Below, piece by piece: positions 7,540 to 15,154 of a DNA stretch of 41,328 nt. The DNA is from Lactobacillus apis. Lineage in GTDB: Bacteria; Bacillota; Bacilli; Lactobacillales; Lactobacillaceae. Every line of letters starts with the position of its first letter. The first letter of the stretch is position 1. The notes beneath the pieces are model-generated. The model worked only from the letters and a program-made list of their open reading frames with translations. It was not told the DNA's origin and did not search any database. Where the stretch lies: NCBI RefSeq assembly GCF_002837055.1, contig NZ_PDKP01000002.1:37734-79061 (forward strand), in the 5' to 3' direction. Made by a program: the position numbers and the translations under genes.

Positions 7540-8427
7540 ATGAGAAAAAGCAAATGTCGCCAAGCTTTAACAGCACTTGTGGCAATTACAAGTTTGGGAA
7601 GCTGCCTAGCATTAAATGCAGAGCTTTCAGAAGCTAAAACGGTAACTGGTATAACTGAGCTAACTGTTCCGGCCGCAAAGATAGGCCGTATTACCAAAAA
7701 GACAAGTTTGTATAATGGAAAAGGCCGCAAAATAAAAAAATCAACCTTAAAAAAGGGTGGAAAATTAGCATTAGTTGGTAAAGTAAAGATTAATAAGAAG
7801 AAGTACTATAGGGTTGGCTACAATAAATATGTTTTAGCTAAGTATGTAACTATTATCAAGCCAACACCACAACAAGATACTACCAACCCAAGTACAAGCA
7901 CACCTATAACACCAACTACACCGAAGACACCAAGTAAGTCTAGGGATGATGCGGTAAGCAATTTTTCAATTTCTGATTTTAGAAAAGCATTTTTGGATGG
8001 TTTAAATGCTGAAAGGGCAGATCGCGGCCTTTCACCGGTAACAGAGGATTCTCACTACGATGAAGTAGTTCAGGAACGAACAAAGCTGTTGCCAAATAAT
8101 TTTTCTCACTTTGACTCAAACAATAAGTTCATTCTTGAAAAGTGCTTTGAAGATGCAAATATTAAAAGTGCAAGTGTTGCAGAATGTATCGCAATGTTCC
8201 CATGGGGCGCAAGTGTTGACCATTCTACTAATGAGCTAGTCCAAGAAAAGAATGCTTCAAGTGCTTTAGTTGCTCAGGGGATGCTTTACGAATATATTTA
8301 TAACGATGCAGCTTCAAATTGGGGTCACCGTGATATCTTGCTAAATCCAAAAGACAAGACGATTGGTTTGGGTGCAGTTATCGGACAAAGTGATAAAATT
8401 TATTCATCTGTAGGAGTTACTTATTAA
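7540..8427 (+). CDS. Secreted SLAP-domain plus CAP-domain surface protein
   Basis: This 295-residue secreted protein has a signal peptide ending near the SEA-K junction at residues 30-33. A SLAP-type surface-layer module follows at about residues 44-106 (TSLYNGKGRKIKK, KYYRVGYNKYVLAKYV), resembling the wall-binding domain of L. acidophilus-group S-layer proteins. A Thr/Pro linker spans about 107-136. The C-terminal CAP/SCP domain covers 147-295, with LNAERADRGLSP, candidate cavity residues His190, Glu215 and His263, and WGHRDILLNP. It is probably anchored non-covalently to the wall. The function of bacterial CAP domains is mostly unknown. It stands alone between terminators or promoters of housekeeping operons and has less biased codons than its ribosomal neighbours. 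GGAG precedes the ATG. Confidence 0.85.
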   Translation: MRKSKCRQALTALVAITSLGSCLALNAELSEAKTVTGITELTVPAAKIGRITKKTSLYNGKGRKIKKSTLKKGGKLALVGKVKINKKKYYRVGYNKYVLAKYVTIIKPTPQQDTTNPSTSTPITPTTPKTPSKSRDDAVSNFSISDFRKAFLDGLNAERADRGLSPVTEDSHYDEVVQERTKLLPNNFSHFDSNNKFILEKCFEDANIKSASVAECIAMFPWGASVDHSTNELVQEKNASSALVAQGMLYEYIYNDAASNWGHRDILLNPKDKTIGLGAVIGQSDKIYSSVGVTY

Positions 8428-8454
8428 ATAAGTCAATAGTGAAATAGGCTTTTT
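8428..8454 (+). terminator. Weak terminator candidate after the SLAP/CAP gene
   Basis: AAGTC can pair with GGCTT across a short AT-rich stem, followed by TTTTTGTTCTTT. The stem is short and contains a wobble pair and mismatches, so this is only a candidate. Confidence 0.3.
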
Positions 8455-8466
8455 GTTCTTTCTAAT

Positions 8467-8494
8467 TTGCAAAAGTAAAATGGTTCGTTAAAAT
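8467..8494 (+). promoter_or_regulatory. Candidate promoter of the RsmC-like gene and tadA
   Basis: TTGCAA (8467-8472) and TAAAAT (8489-8494) are spaced by 16 bp, about 40 nt upstream of the methyltransferase start. An ACAGTaaaACTGT palindrome lies just downstream near the expected transcription start. Confidence 0.45.
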
Positions 8495-8534
8495 TATTTA
8501 CAGTAAAACTGTTTAAAAAAGAAACGAGTAAATA

Positions 8535-9155
8535 ATGAGTGACCAAGAAAATCAAATGTATTATGCTGCTAATCCTACAGCTAAACATGACGAGCATATA
8601 ATTGATTATCAGATAAACAATATTGATCTAAAATTTACAACAGATGCAGGCGTTTTTTCAAAAATGCGTGTAGATTATGGCTCAGGTGTTTTAATCAAAC
8701 AAATGGCCGAAGTTGATTTCCCAAGTAGTAACATCTTAGACGTTGGTGCTGGCTATGGTCCGATTGGCCTCTTTGCAGCCAAGTTTTGGCCTGAGCAAAC
8801 TGTTGATTTAGTTGATGTAAATGAACGTGGTCTTAACTTGGCAGCCCAAAATGCTGAACTGAATGGCATTACTAATGTTAATATCTACAAATCGGATGTG
8901 TATGATGAAGTTCCCAGTGAACGGAAATTTGGTTTGATTGTTACCAACCCTCCAATTCGGGCAGGGAAAAAGGTTGTTTCAAGTATTTTAGCTGGTGCAA
9001 AGGACCATTTAGTTGAAGATGGTGTTTTACTGGTCGTTATCCAGAAAAAGCAGGGAGAACCAAGCGTACGTAAATTGCTGAAAGAAACTTTTGGCAACTG
9101 CACAATTCTAATTCGTGATAAGGGTTACTACGTTTTGCAGGCGGTGAATCCCTAA
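8535..9155 (+). CDS. RsmC-like class I SAM-dependent methyltransferase
   Basis: This 206-residue protein has a Rossmann methyltransferase fold: SAM-binding motif I ILDVGAGYGPIG (about residues 67-78), an acidic motif II in VDLVDVNERGL, and catalytic motif IV TNPPIR typical of N-methyltransferases acting on nucleic-acid amines. The family (COG2813/RsmC-like) methylates 16S rRNA G1207 in E. coli; the Gram-positive single-domain relatives are shorter, as here. Target specificity cannot be fixed from sequence. Its stop overlaps the tadA start by one base (TAATG), so the two are translationally coupled. Confidence 0.85.
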   Translation: MSDQENQMYYAANPTAKHDEHIIDYQINNIDLKFTTDAGVFSKMRVDYGSGVLIKQMAEVDFPSSNILDVGAGYGPIGLFAAKFWPEQTVDLVDVNERGLNLAAQNAELNGITNVNIYKSDVYDEVPSERKFGLIVTNPPIRAGKKVVSSILAGAKDHLVEDGVLLVVIQKKQGEPSVRKLLKETFGNCTILIRDKGYYVLQAVNP

Positions 9156-9673
9156 TGTCTTTTTCAAGTGAAGAAAAGAAAAAATACATGCAGTTAGCTT
9201 TTGAACAGGCTCGAAAAGCTGAGGCAAAAGGAGAAGTTCCGATTGGTGCAATTTTGGTTGACCCTGAAGGACAGGTAATTGGTGAGGGTTATAATCGTAG
9301 AGAGCTTGATCAAGATGCAACCCAGCATGCTGAAATGATGGCAATCCGGCAGGGATGTGAAAAACTAAAAACTTGGCGTCTGCTTGATTGCAGTCTTTTT
9401 ATAACTTTGGAACCATGCCCAATGTGTGCAGGGGCAATCATTAATTCTAGAATAAAAAACGTCTTCTATGGTGCGCTTGATCCTAAGGCAGGTGCTGCTG
9501 GGAGCGTGGTTAACTTGTTTGAAGTGAACAAGTTTAATCATCATCCCAATGTAATTCGAGGCTTATACCGAGATGAAGCAAGTCAGATGCTCAAGTCCTT
9601 TTTCAGGGAGATCAGAAACAAGCAAAAAGAAGCTAAAAAGGGAATGGAAAATAGCAAAAATTCTGTAAATTAG
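9155..9673 (+). CDS. tadA: tRNA-specific adenosine deaminase TadA
   Basis: This 172-residue cytidine/deoxycytidylate-deaminase-fold protein has the catalytic HAE motif (His58, Glu60) and zinc ligands PCPMC (Cys88, Cys91). It converts the wobble adenosine of tRNA-Arg(ACG) to inosine and is normally essential. The substrate region FYGALDPKAGAAGS is typical of TadA. The C-terminus has a Lys-rich tail of about 15 residues. It overlaps the upstream methyltransferase by one base and is followed by the SRP RNA gene, the conserved tadA-ffs-dnaX order of Bacilli. Confidence 0.95.
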   Translation: MSFSSEEKKKYMQLAFEQARKAEAKGEVPIGAILVDPEGQVIGEGYNRRELDQDATQHAEMMAIRQGCEKLKTWRLLDCSLFITLEPCPMCAGAIINSRIKNVFYGALDPKAGAAGSVVNLFEVNKFNHHPNVIRGLYRDEASQMLKSFFREIRNKQKEAKKGMENSKNSVN

Positions 9674-9708
9674 TGGAAAAAAATCTCAAAGTACGTTAGT
9701 ATATCTAT

Positions 9709-9784
9709 TGGGCAATGTTTGGCTTCCAAAGCGTGTCAGGACCGGAAGGTAGCAGCACTAAGGTCGTTCAGGCATGTGCCTTTT
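9709..9784 (+). ncRNA. ffs: Signal recognition particle RNA, small bacterial type
   Basis: The core GTCAGGACCGGAAGGTAGCAGC (9734-9755) contains the GGAA tetraloop and the asymmetric loop bound by Ffh. The flanks GGGCAATG and CATGTGCC can close the outer stem. The tadA-ffs-dnaX position is that of SRP RNA in Bacilli. It pairs with Ffh to target membrane and secreted proteins. The apparent length of about 76-90 nt indicates the short 4.5S form without an Alu domain, unlike the long B. subtilis RNA. End points are approximate. A TATATC -10-like box lies a few bases upstream. Confidence 0.9.
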
Positions 9785-9797
9785 ATTAGACATTAAC

Positions 9798-9835
9798 AAA
9801 CTCTTAACTCTTTCAAAGAGTTAAGAGTTTTTTAC
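9798..9835 (+). terminator. Terminator of the SRP RNA gene
   Basis: AAACTCTTAACTCTT (9798-9812) is complementary to AAGAGTTAAGAGTTT (9816-9830) with a 3-nt loop, followed by T residues. It ends about 20 nt before the dnaX start. Confidence 0.85.
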
Positions 9836-9852
9836 TAGAGAAAGATAAATCA

Positions 9853-11676
9853 ATGGCTTATCAAGCGTTATACCGCAAATGGCGACCACGCACTTTTGAC
9901 AGTGTTATCGGTCAAGAAGATATTACAAATACTTTAAAAAATGCGATTAAGCGCGGCACGATTTCACATGCTTTTTTATTTGCAGGACCGCGCGGTACAG
10001 GTAAGACTTCGTGTGCCAAGATTTTTGCCAAGGCACTTAACTGTACTAACCTTCAAGATGGTGAACCATGCAATGAGTGTGAAAATTGTCTTGCTGCTGA
10101 TAAGGGCGCAATGGCTGATATCATGGAAATTGATGCGGCCTCGAATAATGGGGTCGATGAAATCCGTGAGATACGTGATAAGGTTAAATACGCTCCGACT
10201 CAGGGGAAATACAAAGTCTACATTATCGATGAGGTTCATATGCTTTCAATGGGAGCATTTAATGCTCTATTGAAGACTTTGGAAGAGCCACCTGAGCATG
10301 TTGTCTTTATTTTAGCGACTACTGAATTACAAAAAGTCCCAGCTACAATTATTTCTAGAACGCAGCGCTATAACTTTAAGCGAATTTCGCAAGCTGACCT
10401 TGAAAAGAGAATGAAGTATATCCTTGATCAAGAAAATATCAAATATGATGATAAAGCACTTGCTGTAATCGCCGAAGTAGCTGACGGTGGGATGAGGGAT
10501 GCTCTTAGTATCCTTGATCAATTGCTCAGTTATGAAAATGATTCGGTTGAGTACGATGCGGCACTTGAAATCACAGGCTTTGCTGCTAAAGAAAAAATTG
10601 AACAGATTTTATTAGCAATTTTAAATAAAGATGCAAGCCAAGCTCTTGCTTTAGCCCAGACAGAATTGCAGAATGGTGCGAGCTCAAAAAATATATTAGA
10701 TGAGTTAATTGATATGGCCACGAACGCTTTGATTTTGCTAAAAGCTGGTGGTGAAAATAAAAGTAACTTTTTAAGTCAGGATTTCGTTGAGCAGATTAAG
10801 GATATTCCTGAACAACGCTACTTTAATTTAATTGCATCTGCCAACACTGCGCTAAATGATTTGCGGTATACTAATCAGCAGCAAATTCCCTTAGAGGTCT
10901 TCTTGGTTGAAAGTACCAATCAGGAAGTAGCGCCAACCACTGCAGCCGCGCCAGCTACTTCTCCAGTAGTAGAAAAGCAGGCAGCTGATGGTCAAGAACT
11001 GCAAGCTGAAGTAACTGCGCTTAAAAAGCAAGTGGTTGAATTAACTGAAAAAATTGCTAAGCTTGGTAAAACGCAAAACGTAAACAGCGACCGCATTTTC
11101 CACCTTGATACTGAAATATCAAATGTAGGTAAAATGTCCCAACCTTCTGAAGAAGCTGCTAAACCTAAAAATCATAAAAAGAAGGTTCGCAACGATCAAC
11201 ACGCAGACGAGCAGAATCGCAAACAGGTCTATCATGTTTTGGAAAATGCTACTAAAAAAGATCTACAAGCAATCAAAGATGTATGGCCAGATTTGCAATC
11301 TGTTTTAGCTGTTTCTCAGCGAGCACTTCTTGATGTGCTTGAGCCTGTGGCGGCTAGTCAGGATCAGGTAGTGATGAAATGCAAATATGCGCTTTGGTTT
11401 GAAAAAGCTAGCTCTGATGATGATCTGCTCGATATTTTGACTGATCAGATTGCGAAATTTACTAAGCACGAGTACCAAATTGTGCTTGTTCCGGATAAGG
11501 ACTGGTTCACAGTTCGGAAGGAATTTTTACAATCGCACAGGGATGAACTACTTAAACGGCAGAAAAAATCTGGTATTGAAGAGCCGGAAGCAGAGGAACC
11601 AGTGCAAGAGAATAACGATGAAGTTGTTCAAAAAGCGAAAGACTTATTTGGTGACGCTGTTAATATTAAGGATTAA
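9853..11676 (+). CDS. dnaX: DNA polymerase III subunits gamma/tau
   Basis: This 607-residue clamp-loader AAA+ ATPase has Walker A GPRGTGKTS (residues 45-53), zinc-binding Cys64, Cys73, Cys76 and Cys79, Walker B IIDEVHMLS, and the SRT arginine-finger region. A low-complexity Ala/Thr/Pro stretch near residue 360, a coiled coil with EVTALKKQVVELTEKIAKL, and a C-terminal tau-like domain follow. It loads the beta clamp and links polymerases at the fork. No convincing programmed frameshift signal for a separate gamma product was found. The gene heads dnaX-ybaB-recR-yaaL. The ribosome-binding site is weak and a terminator lies immediately upstream. Confidence 0.96.
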   Translation: MAYQALYRKWRPRTFDSVIGQEDITNTLKNAIKRGTISHAFLFAGPRGTGKTSCAKIFAKALNCTNLQDGEPCNECENCLAADKGAMADIMEIDAASNNGVDEIREIRDKVKYAPTQGKYKVYIIDEVHMLSMGAFNALLKTLEEPPEHVVFILATTELQKVPATIISRTQRYNFKRISQADLEKRMKYILDQENIKYDDKALAVIAEVADGGMRDALSILDQLLSYENDSVEYDAALEITGFAAKEKIEQILLAILNKDASQALALAQTELQNGASSKNILDELIDMATNALILLKAGGENKSNFLSQDFVEQIKDIPEQRYFNLIASANTALNDLRYTNQQQIPLEVFLVESTNQEVAPTTAAAPATSPVVEKQAADGQELQAEVTALKKQVVELTEKIAKLGKTQNVNSDRIFHLDTEISNVGKMSQPSEEAAKPKNHKKKVRNDQHADEQNRKQVYHVLENATKKDLQAIKDVWPDLQSVLAVSQRALLDVLEPVAASQDQVVMKCKYALWFEKASSDDDLLDILTDQIAKFTKHEYQIVLVPDKDWFTVRKEFLQSHRDELLKRQKKSGIEEPEAEEPVQENNDEVVQKAKDLFGDAVNIKD

Positions 11677-11695
11677 AATTTAAAGGAGAAAAATA

Positions 11696-12025
11696 ATGAG
11701 TAAAAGACCTAATTTTGGTGGTATGGGCGGCATGAACATGCAACAAATGATGAAACAAGCTAAAAAGTTGCAAGAGCAGATGGCCCAAGAGCAACAAACT
11801 ATCACTGCCCAAGAATTCGTTGGAAAATCTGCAGATGATATGGTAGTTGCAACCTTTAGTGGTGACCGTAAATTGAAGGATATTAGCATTAATAAGGATG
11901 CAATTGATCCTGATGATCCGGATATGTTGCAGGATTTGATTATTGATGCTGTTAATAAAGGCTTATCAGAAATTGATGAAGCGACACAACAAAGTTTAGG
12001 TAAATATACGAAGGGTATGATTTAA
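11696..12025 (+). CDS. YbaB/EbfC family nucleoid-associated protein
   Basis: This 109-residue protein has the YbaB/EbfC layout: a Gly/Met-rich start, a Gln/Lys coiled coil ([17 protein letters not shown]), the central [16 protein letters not shown], and a C-terminal helix. The family forms dimers that bind DNA with little sequence specificity. It sits 19 nt after dnaX behind AAAGGAG and its stop directly abuts the recR TTG start. The dnaX-ybaB-recR order is conserved across bacteria and suggests a role linked to replication or repair, though its exact function is unsettled. Confidence 0.92.
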   Translation: MSKRPNFGGMGGMNMQQMMKQAKKLQEQMAQEQQTITAQEFVGKSADDMVVATFSGDRKLKDISINKDAIDPDDPDMLQDLIIDAVNKGLSEIDEATQQSLGKYTKGMI

Positions 12026-12625
12026 TTGCAATATCCAGCACCAATTGCACATTTGATAGATTCTTATATGAAATTACCTGGAATTGGTGAAAAAACAGCA
12101 ACCAGGTTAGCTTTTTATACCTTAGATATGCCTGATGAAGATGTTCATGACTTTAGTACTGCTTTAAATGAAGTAAAAGAAAAACTTCATCGCTGTTCAA
12201 TTTGTGGCAATATTACCGAGCAAGATCCATGTACAATTTGTAGTGATCCAAACCGTGAGCAATCAACAATTATGGTGGTTGAACAACCCAAAGATGTAAT
12301 GGCATTTGAAGAAATGGGTGAATATAACGGTTTGTACCATGTTCTGCATGGGATTTTGTCGCCAATGGATGGCATTGGACCTGAAGAAATCAACATCAAA
12401 TCCTTGATTGTTCGATTGCAAAAACAGGAGCAGGTTAAAGAAGTGATTTTGGCACTAAACTCAACGCCGGAAGGCGAGTCTACCGCAATGTATATTAGTA
12501 AATTAATTAAGCCATCTGGTATCAAAGTTACGCGCTTAGCAGCCGGTTTGGCAGTTGGTAGTGATATTGAATATGCAAATGCAATTACTCTAAAAAGAGC
12601 GGTGCAAGGGAGAACCTCAATCTAA
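12026..12625 (+). CDS. recR: Recombination mediator protein RecR
   Basis: This 199-residue protein is of standard RecR length. It has an N-terminal helix-hairpin-helix ([16 protein letters not shown]), a zinc finger with Cys57, Cys60, Cys69 and Cys72, and a Toprim domain ([14 protein letters not shown]). With RecF and RecO it loads RecA onto gapped DNA. The start is TTG, immediately after the ybaB stop (TAATTG), giving the usual [14 protein letters not shown]-terminus. AAGGGT near the end of ybaB may serve as ribosome-binding site. Its stop overlaps the yaaL ATG by one base. Confidence 0.96.
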   Translation: MQYPAPIAHLIDSYMKLPGIGEKTATRLAFYTLDMPDEDVHDFSTALNEVKEKLHRCSICGNITEQDPCTICSDPNREQSTIMVVEQPKDVMAFEEMGEYNGLYHVLHGILSPMDGIGPEEINIKSLIVRLQKQEQVKEVILALNSTPEGESTAMYISKLIKPSGIKVTRLAAGLAVGSDIEYANAITLKRAVQGRTSI

Positions 12626-12855
12626 TGGCACACGATAAGATTAAAAAACTAGGCGATCAACGTCTGATCGCTACAATTGAAGAACTACAAGAAGAAATTG
12701 CAATTCAAAAGAGTTTAGATCCAACTACCCTTGACATGTCAGAGGACAATATCATTGTAGGTAAAATACTGCAGGCCAAGTATTCTTTTTTATATGATGA
12801 AGCACGTCACCGACATACAAGATTTAGTGGTTTTACAAATGCAATTTCAGAATAA
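12625..12855 (+). CDS. YaaL-type DUF2508 protein
   Basis: This 76-residue protein is mostly helical and charged, with conserved ARHRHTRFSGF near the C-terminus. It matches the DUF2508/YaaL family found just after recR in Bacilli. Function is unknown. It overlaps recR by one base, so it is co-translated, and a terminator begins at its stop codon. The neighbourhood is the only functional clue. Confidence 0.8.
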   Translation: MAHDKIKKLGDQRLIATIEELQEEIAIQKSLDPTTLDMSEDNIIVGKILQAKYSFLYDEARHRHTRFSGFTNAISE

Positions 12856-12882
12856 AAAAGCTCTAATTTAAGGGCTTTTTTA
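12855..12882 (+). terminator. Terminator of the dnaX-ybaB-recR-yaaL operon
   Basis: AAAGCTCT (12857-12864) pairs with AGGGCTTT (12871-12878, one G-T wobble) around AATTTA, followed by six T residues. Confidence 0.85.
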
Positions 12883-12910
12883 TTTTTACTAAAATTAAAG
12901 GACCTTGGGG

Positions 12911-12939
12911 TGTTAATATAAGACAATCTCTTGTAAAAT
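12911..12939 (+). promoter_or_regulatory. Candidate promoter of the tmk-yaaQ-holB-yabA-rsmI operon
   Basis: TAAAAT at 12934-12939 with a poor -35 TGTTAA at 12911-12916 and 17-bp spacing, located between the yaaL terminator and tmk. A promoter is expected here because of the terminator. Confidence 0.35.
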
Positions 12940-12957
12940 AGACTCATGGAGAGTTTT

Positions 12958-13605
12958 ATGAATAGCTATTTTATCAATTTCGAAGGGCCTGATGGGTCCG
13001 GTAAAAGCACGGTTTTAGAACAAGTGGTTGCCCAAATTGCGCCGCTGCTCAAAACACAATATCTAGTAACGCGCGAACCAGGCGGTTCAATAATTGCTGA
13101 AAAAATTCGGCAGCTTATTTTGGATCCGACTAATGAAAAAATGGGTGCAAAAACTGAAGCACTATTATATGCAGCTGCTCGTAGCCAGCATATGAGTGAA
13201 ACAGTAATTCCAGCACTTAAAGCAGGTAAGGTGATTTTTTCTGATCGCTTTGTTGATAGTTCATTGGCATACCAGGGTGCAGGACGTGATCTTGGAATCG
13301 ATGCAGTTAAGCAAATTAATAATTTTGCAACTAGTGGCATCGAACCGAATCTAACTCTTTTCTTAGATGTTAAGCCTGAAGTTGGTCTTGCACGAATTGA
13401 ACGTGCTCGCGCGGGTCAGGAAGACCGTTTGGAACAGGAAAAATTAGCCTTTCATCAAAAGGTTTATGAAGGTTATCTTGAAATTAACCGTAAACATCCA
13501 GAGCGAATTGCCATTGTCGATGGAGATCGACCGGTTAATCGAGTAGTAGAAGACTGTGTTAATATTATTAAAAAACGGATACCAAAAGATTTGCTAAAGG
13601 ACTGA
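12958..13605 (+). CDS. tmk: Thymidylate kinase
   Basis: The protein has 215 residues from the ATG at 12958. An ATG at 12946 would add four residues, but GGAGAG at 12948-12953 is positioned for the second ATG. The P-loop [11 protein letters not shown] is followed by the dTMP-binding TREPGG segment, the catalytic [13 protein letters not shown] motif, and a lid-like region near [11 protein letters not shown]. It phosphorylates dTMP to dTDP for DNA synthesis. It starts the conserved tmk-yaaQ-holB-yabA-rsmI operon, 5 nt before yaaQ. Confidence 0.96.
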   Translation: MNSYFINFEGPDGSGKSTVLEQVVAQIAPLLKTQYLVTREPGGSIIAEKIRQLILDPTNEKMGAKTEALLYAAARSQHMSETVIPALKAGKVIFSDRFVDSSLAYQGAGRDLGIDAVKQINNFATSGIEPNLTLFLDVKPEVGLARIERARAGQEDRLEQEKLAFHQKVYEGYLEINRKHPERIAIVDGDRPVNRVVEDCVNIIKKRIPKDLLKD

Positions 13606-13610
13606 TTTGA

Positions 13611-13934
13611 ATGAAATTAATAATTGCAATTGTTCAAAGAGAAGATGCTAGCCGGCTGCAACATGCTTTTGCTAAAGAAAACATTCGTGCAACTAAGTTG
13701 GCGACAACTGGTGGCTTTTTAAGTGAAGGTAATACAACTTTCTTAATCGGAATTGATGAAAAACACGTCAAGAAAGTGATGCGCTTAATTCAAGGCGAAT
13801 CACAAGGACGTGAAGAGTACATGAATCCTAATTTATCAATGACTGGATTTGATGTTAGCAGTCAACCAGTAAAAATTACAGTTGGCGGTGCAACATGCTT
13901 TGTACTACCTGTAGAAGAATTTAAGCAATTTTAA
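13611..13934 (+). CDS. darA: Cyclic-di-AMP receptor, PII-like DarA/PstA family (YaaQ)
   Basis: This 107-residue protein has the PII-like fold sequence of YaaQ: MKLIIAIVQREDASRLQ at the start, ATKLATTGGFLSEGNTTFLIG with the ligand-binding loops, and a C-terminal GGATCFVLPVEEF. In Listeria, Bacillus and Staphylococcus, members form trimers that bind c-di-AMP. Downstream targets are unsettled. It lies between tmk and holB, as is usual in Firmicutes, and overlaps holB by one base. Family assignment is firm; ligand binding here is inferred. Confidence 0.9.
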   Translation: MKLIIAIVQREDASRLQHAFAKENIRATKLATTGGFLSEGNTTFLIGIDEKHVKKVMRLIQGESQGREEYMNPNLSMTGFDVSSQPVKITVGGATCFVLPVEEFKQF

Positions 13935-14794
13935 TGAAAATCGAACTAGCAAAAAGGGACAAGAAACAAGCTCAGTTTTTACAACATGCTTATGAAGAAA
14001 ACAAGTTGGCTCATAGCTATTTATTTGTTGATGCAAATGAAAAGCAAGCCTTAAATACGGCATATTGGCTAGCGTGTTTATTCAATTGTACAGGTGAGCA
14101 AAAACCGGACGGTACTTGTCAAAATTGTCGCCAAATTATCTCTGAAAATAATCCAGATGTGTTGTTAGTTACACCTGAAAATAAACAGAGTTTAGGAATC
14201 GATCAGGTTCGAATACTAAAAGAAGAATTAGCAAAGAGCCCAGTTCAAAGTAGCACGCGCTTTTTCATCATTGATGAGGCACAAAAGCTGACTCTAGCTG
14301 CAGCTAATGCTCTTCTTAACTTGTTAGAGGAACCAGTCGCTCCAGTGGTTACAATTTTGATTACTAATAATACGGATCAAATTTTACCAACAATTCGATC
14401 GCGTACCCAGATTGTTAATTTTACTGATGGCAAGAAACCTGATAATAAAACGACACTTTTGTTGGAAAATGGTTTTAGCCAAGATGAGATTGATGAATTA
14501 GGTAATACTAGTAGTCTTGATCAGGCAATCAAGTATTTTTATCAAGAAATGCTAGAGCACAATTCATTGGCATTGGTAAGTGCGCATAAATTGGCTGAAT
14601 TGGCTAAAGGCAAGTCCGAGCAAAATTACTTGCTGGTTATGCTAAAACAAATGGCGCAAAAAGATTTAAATAGTGGTAATCAACAGGCTGGTGCAAGAAT
14701 GCTGAAGTACTTAGTGGAAATTGACAAAATGCAATATAGCAATGTTAGTTTTCGTAATCTTCTTGATTATCTTGCTTTGCAGTGGAAAAGGTAG
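13934..14794 (+). CDS. holB: DNA polymerase III subunit delta-prime
   Basis: This 286-residue AAA+-fold protein of the clamp loader has a zinc-binding module including CTGEQKPDGTCQNC, a sensor region FFIIDEAQKLTLAAANALLN, and an SRTQIV motif, but no functional Walker A P-loop, as expected for delta-prime. It works with DnaX and delta to open and load the beta clamp. Its start overlaps the yaaQ stop, and the yabA start follows its stop by 8 nt. At 286 residues it is slightly shorter than B. subtilis HolB. Confidence 0.93.
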   Translation: MKIELAKRDKKQAQFLQHAYEENKLAHSYLFVDANEKQALNTAYWLACLFNCTGEQKPDGTCQNCRQIISENNPDVLLVTPENKQSLGIDQVRILKEELAKSPVQSSTRFFIIDEAQKLTLAAANALLNLLEEPVAPVVTILITNNTDQILPTIRSRTQIVNFTDGKKPDNKTTLLLENGFSQDEIDELGNTSSLDQAIKYFYQEMLEHNSLALVSAHKLAELAKGKSEQNYLLVMLKQMAQKDLNSGNQQAGARMLKYLVEIDKMQYSNVSFRNLLDYLALQWKR

Positions 14795-14802
14795 GTGTTT
14801 TT

Positions 14803-15141
14803 ATGGTTGATTCTTATTCAAAATTAGAGCAGCTCCATGAATCGATGGTTAGTATGACTAAAACCATTGAAAGCTTGGAAAATAGTATCTTGGATACACT
14901 TAGAGAAAATACAGAACTTAAAGTCGAAAATCAGTTGTTGCGTGAAAAAATGGATAAGATGAGCAATGCCCATAACAACACGATTAAGACGCAAAGTGGT
15001 CTTGAATCTTTACGCAAAATATACAATTCAGGTTATCACATCTGCAATATGTACTATGGTTCTCATCGTGACCCTAGTTCGGATTGCATGTTTTGCTTAG
15101 ATATTTTAGACAATTTTGGTGAGAAGAAGAAAAAACATTAA
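14803..15141 (+). CDS. yabA: Replication initiation control protein YabA
   Basis: The protein has 112 residues from the ATG at 14803. A longer frame reaches into holB, but GGTAGGTG just ahead of this ATG and the standard MVDSYSKLEQL start favour it. The N-terminal half is a coiled coil (IESLENSILDTLRENTELKVENQ is part of it). The C-terminal half has a zinc-binding pattern with His and Cys in GYHICNMYYGSHRDP and CMFC. YabA binds DnaA and the beta clamp to prevent over-initiation. Its place after holB is conserved in Firmicutes. Confidence 0.93.
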   Translation: MVDSYSKLEQLHESMVSMTKTIESLENSILDTLRENTELKVENQLLREKMDKMSNAHNNTIKTQSGLESLRKIYNSGYHICNMYYGSHRDPSSDCMFCLDILDNFGEKKKKH

Positions 15142-15154
15142 GGACTTGAGATAG

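Noticed and set aside
8498-8512. ACAGTaaaACTGT palindrome upstream of the RsmC-like gene as a repressor site
   Set aside because: It is short, AT-rich and matches no known operator; it is recorded only as part of the promoter note.
9853-11676. Possible programmed frameshift in dnaX producing a short gamma subunit
   Set aside because: A-rich runs such as AAAAAAG occur, but none was seen with the slippery heptamer, a stimulatory stem and a nearby stop in the right arrangement; the full-length frame reads through.
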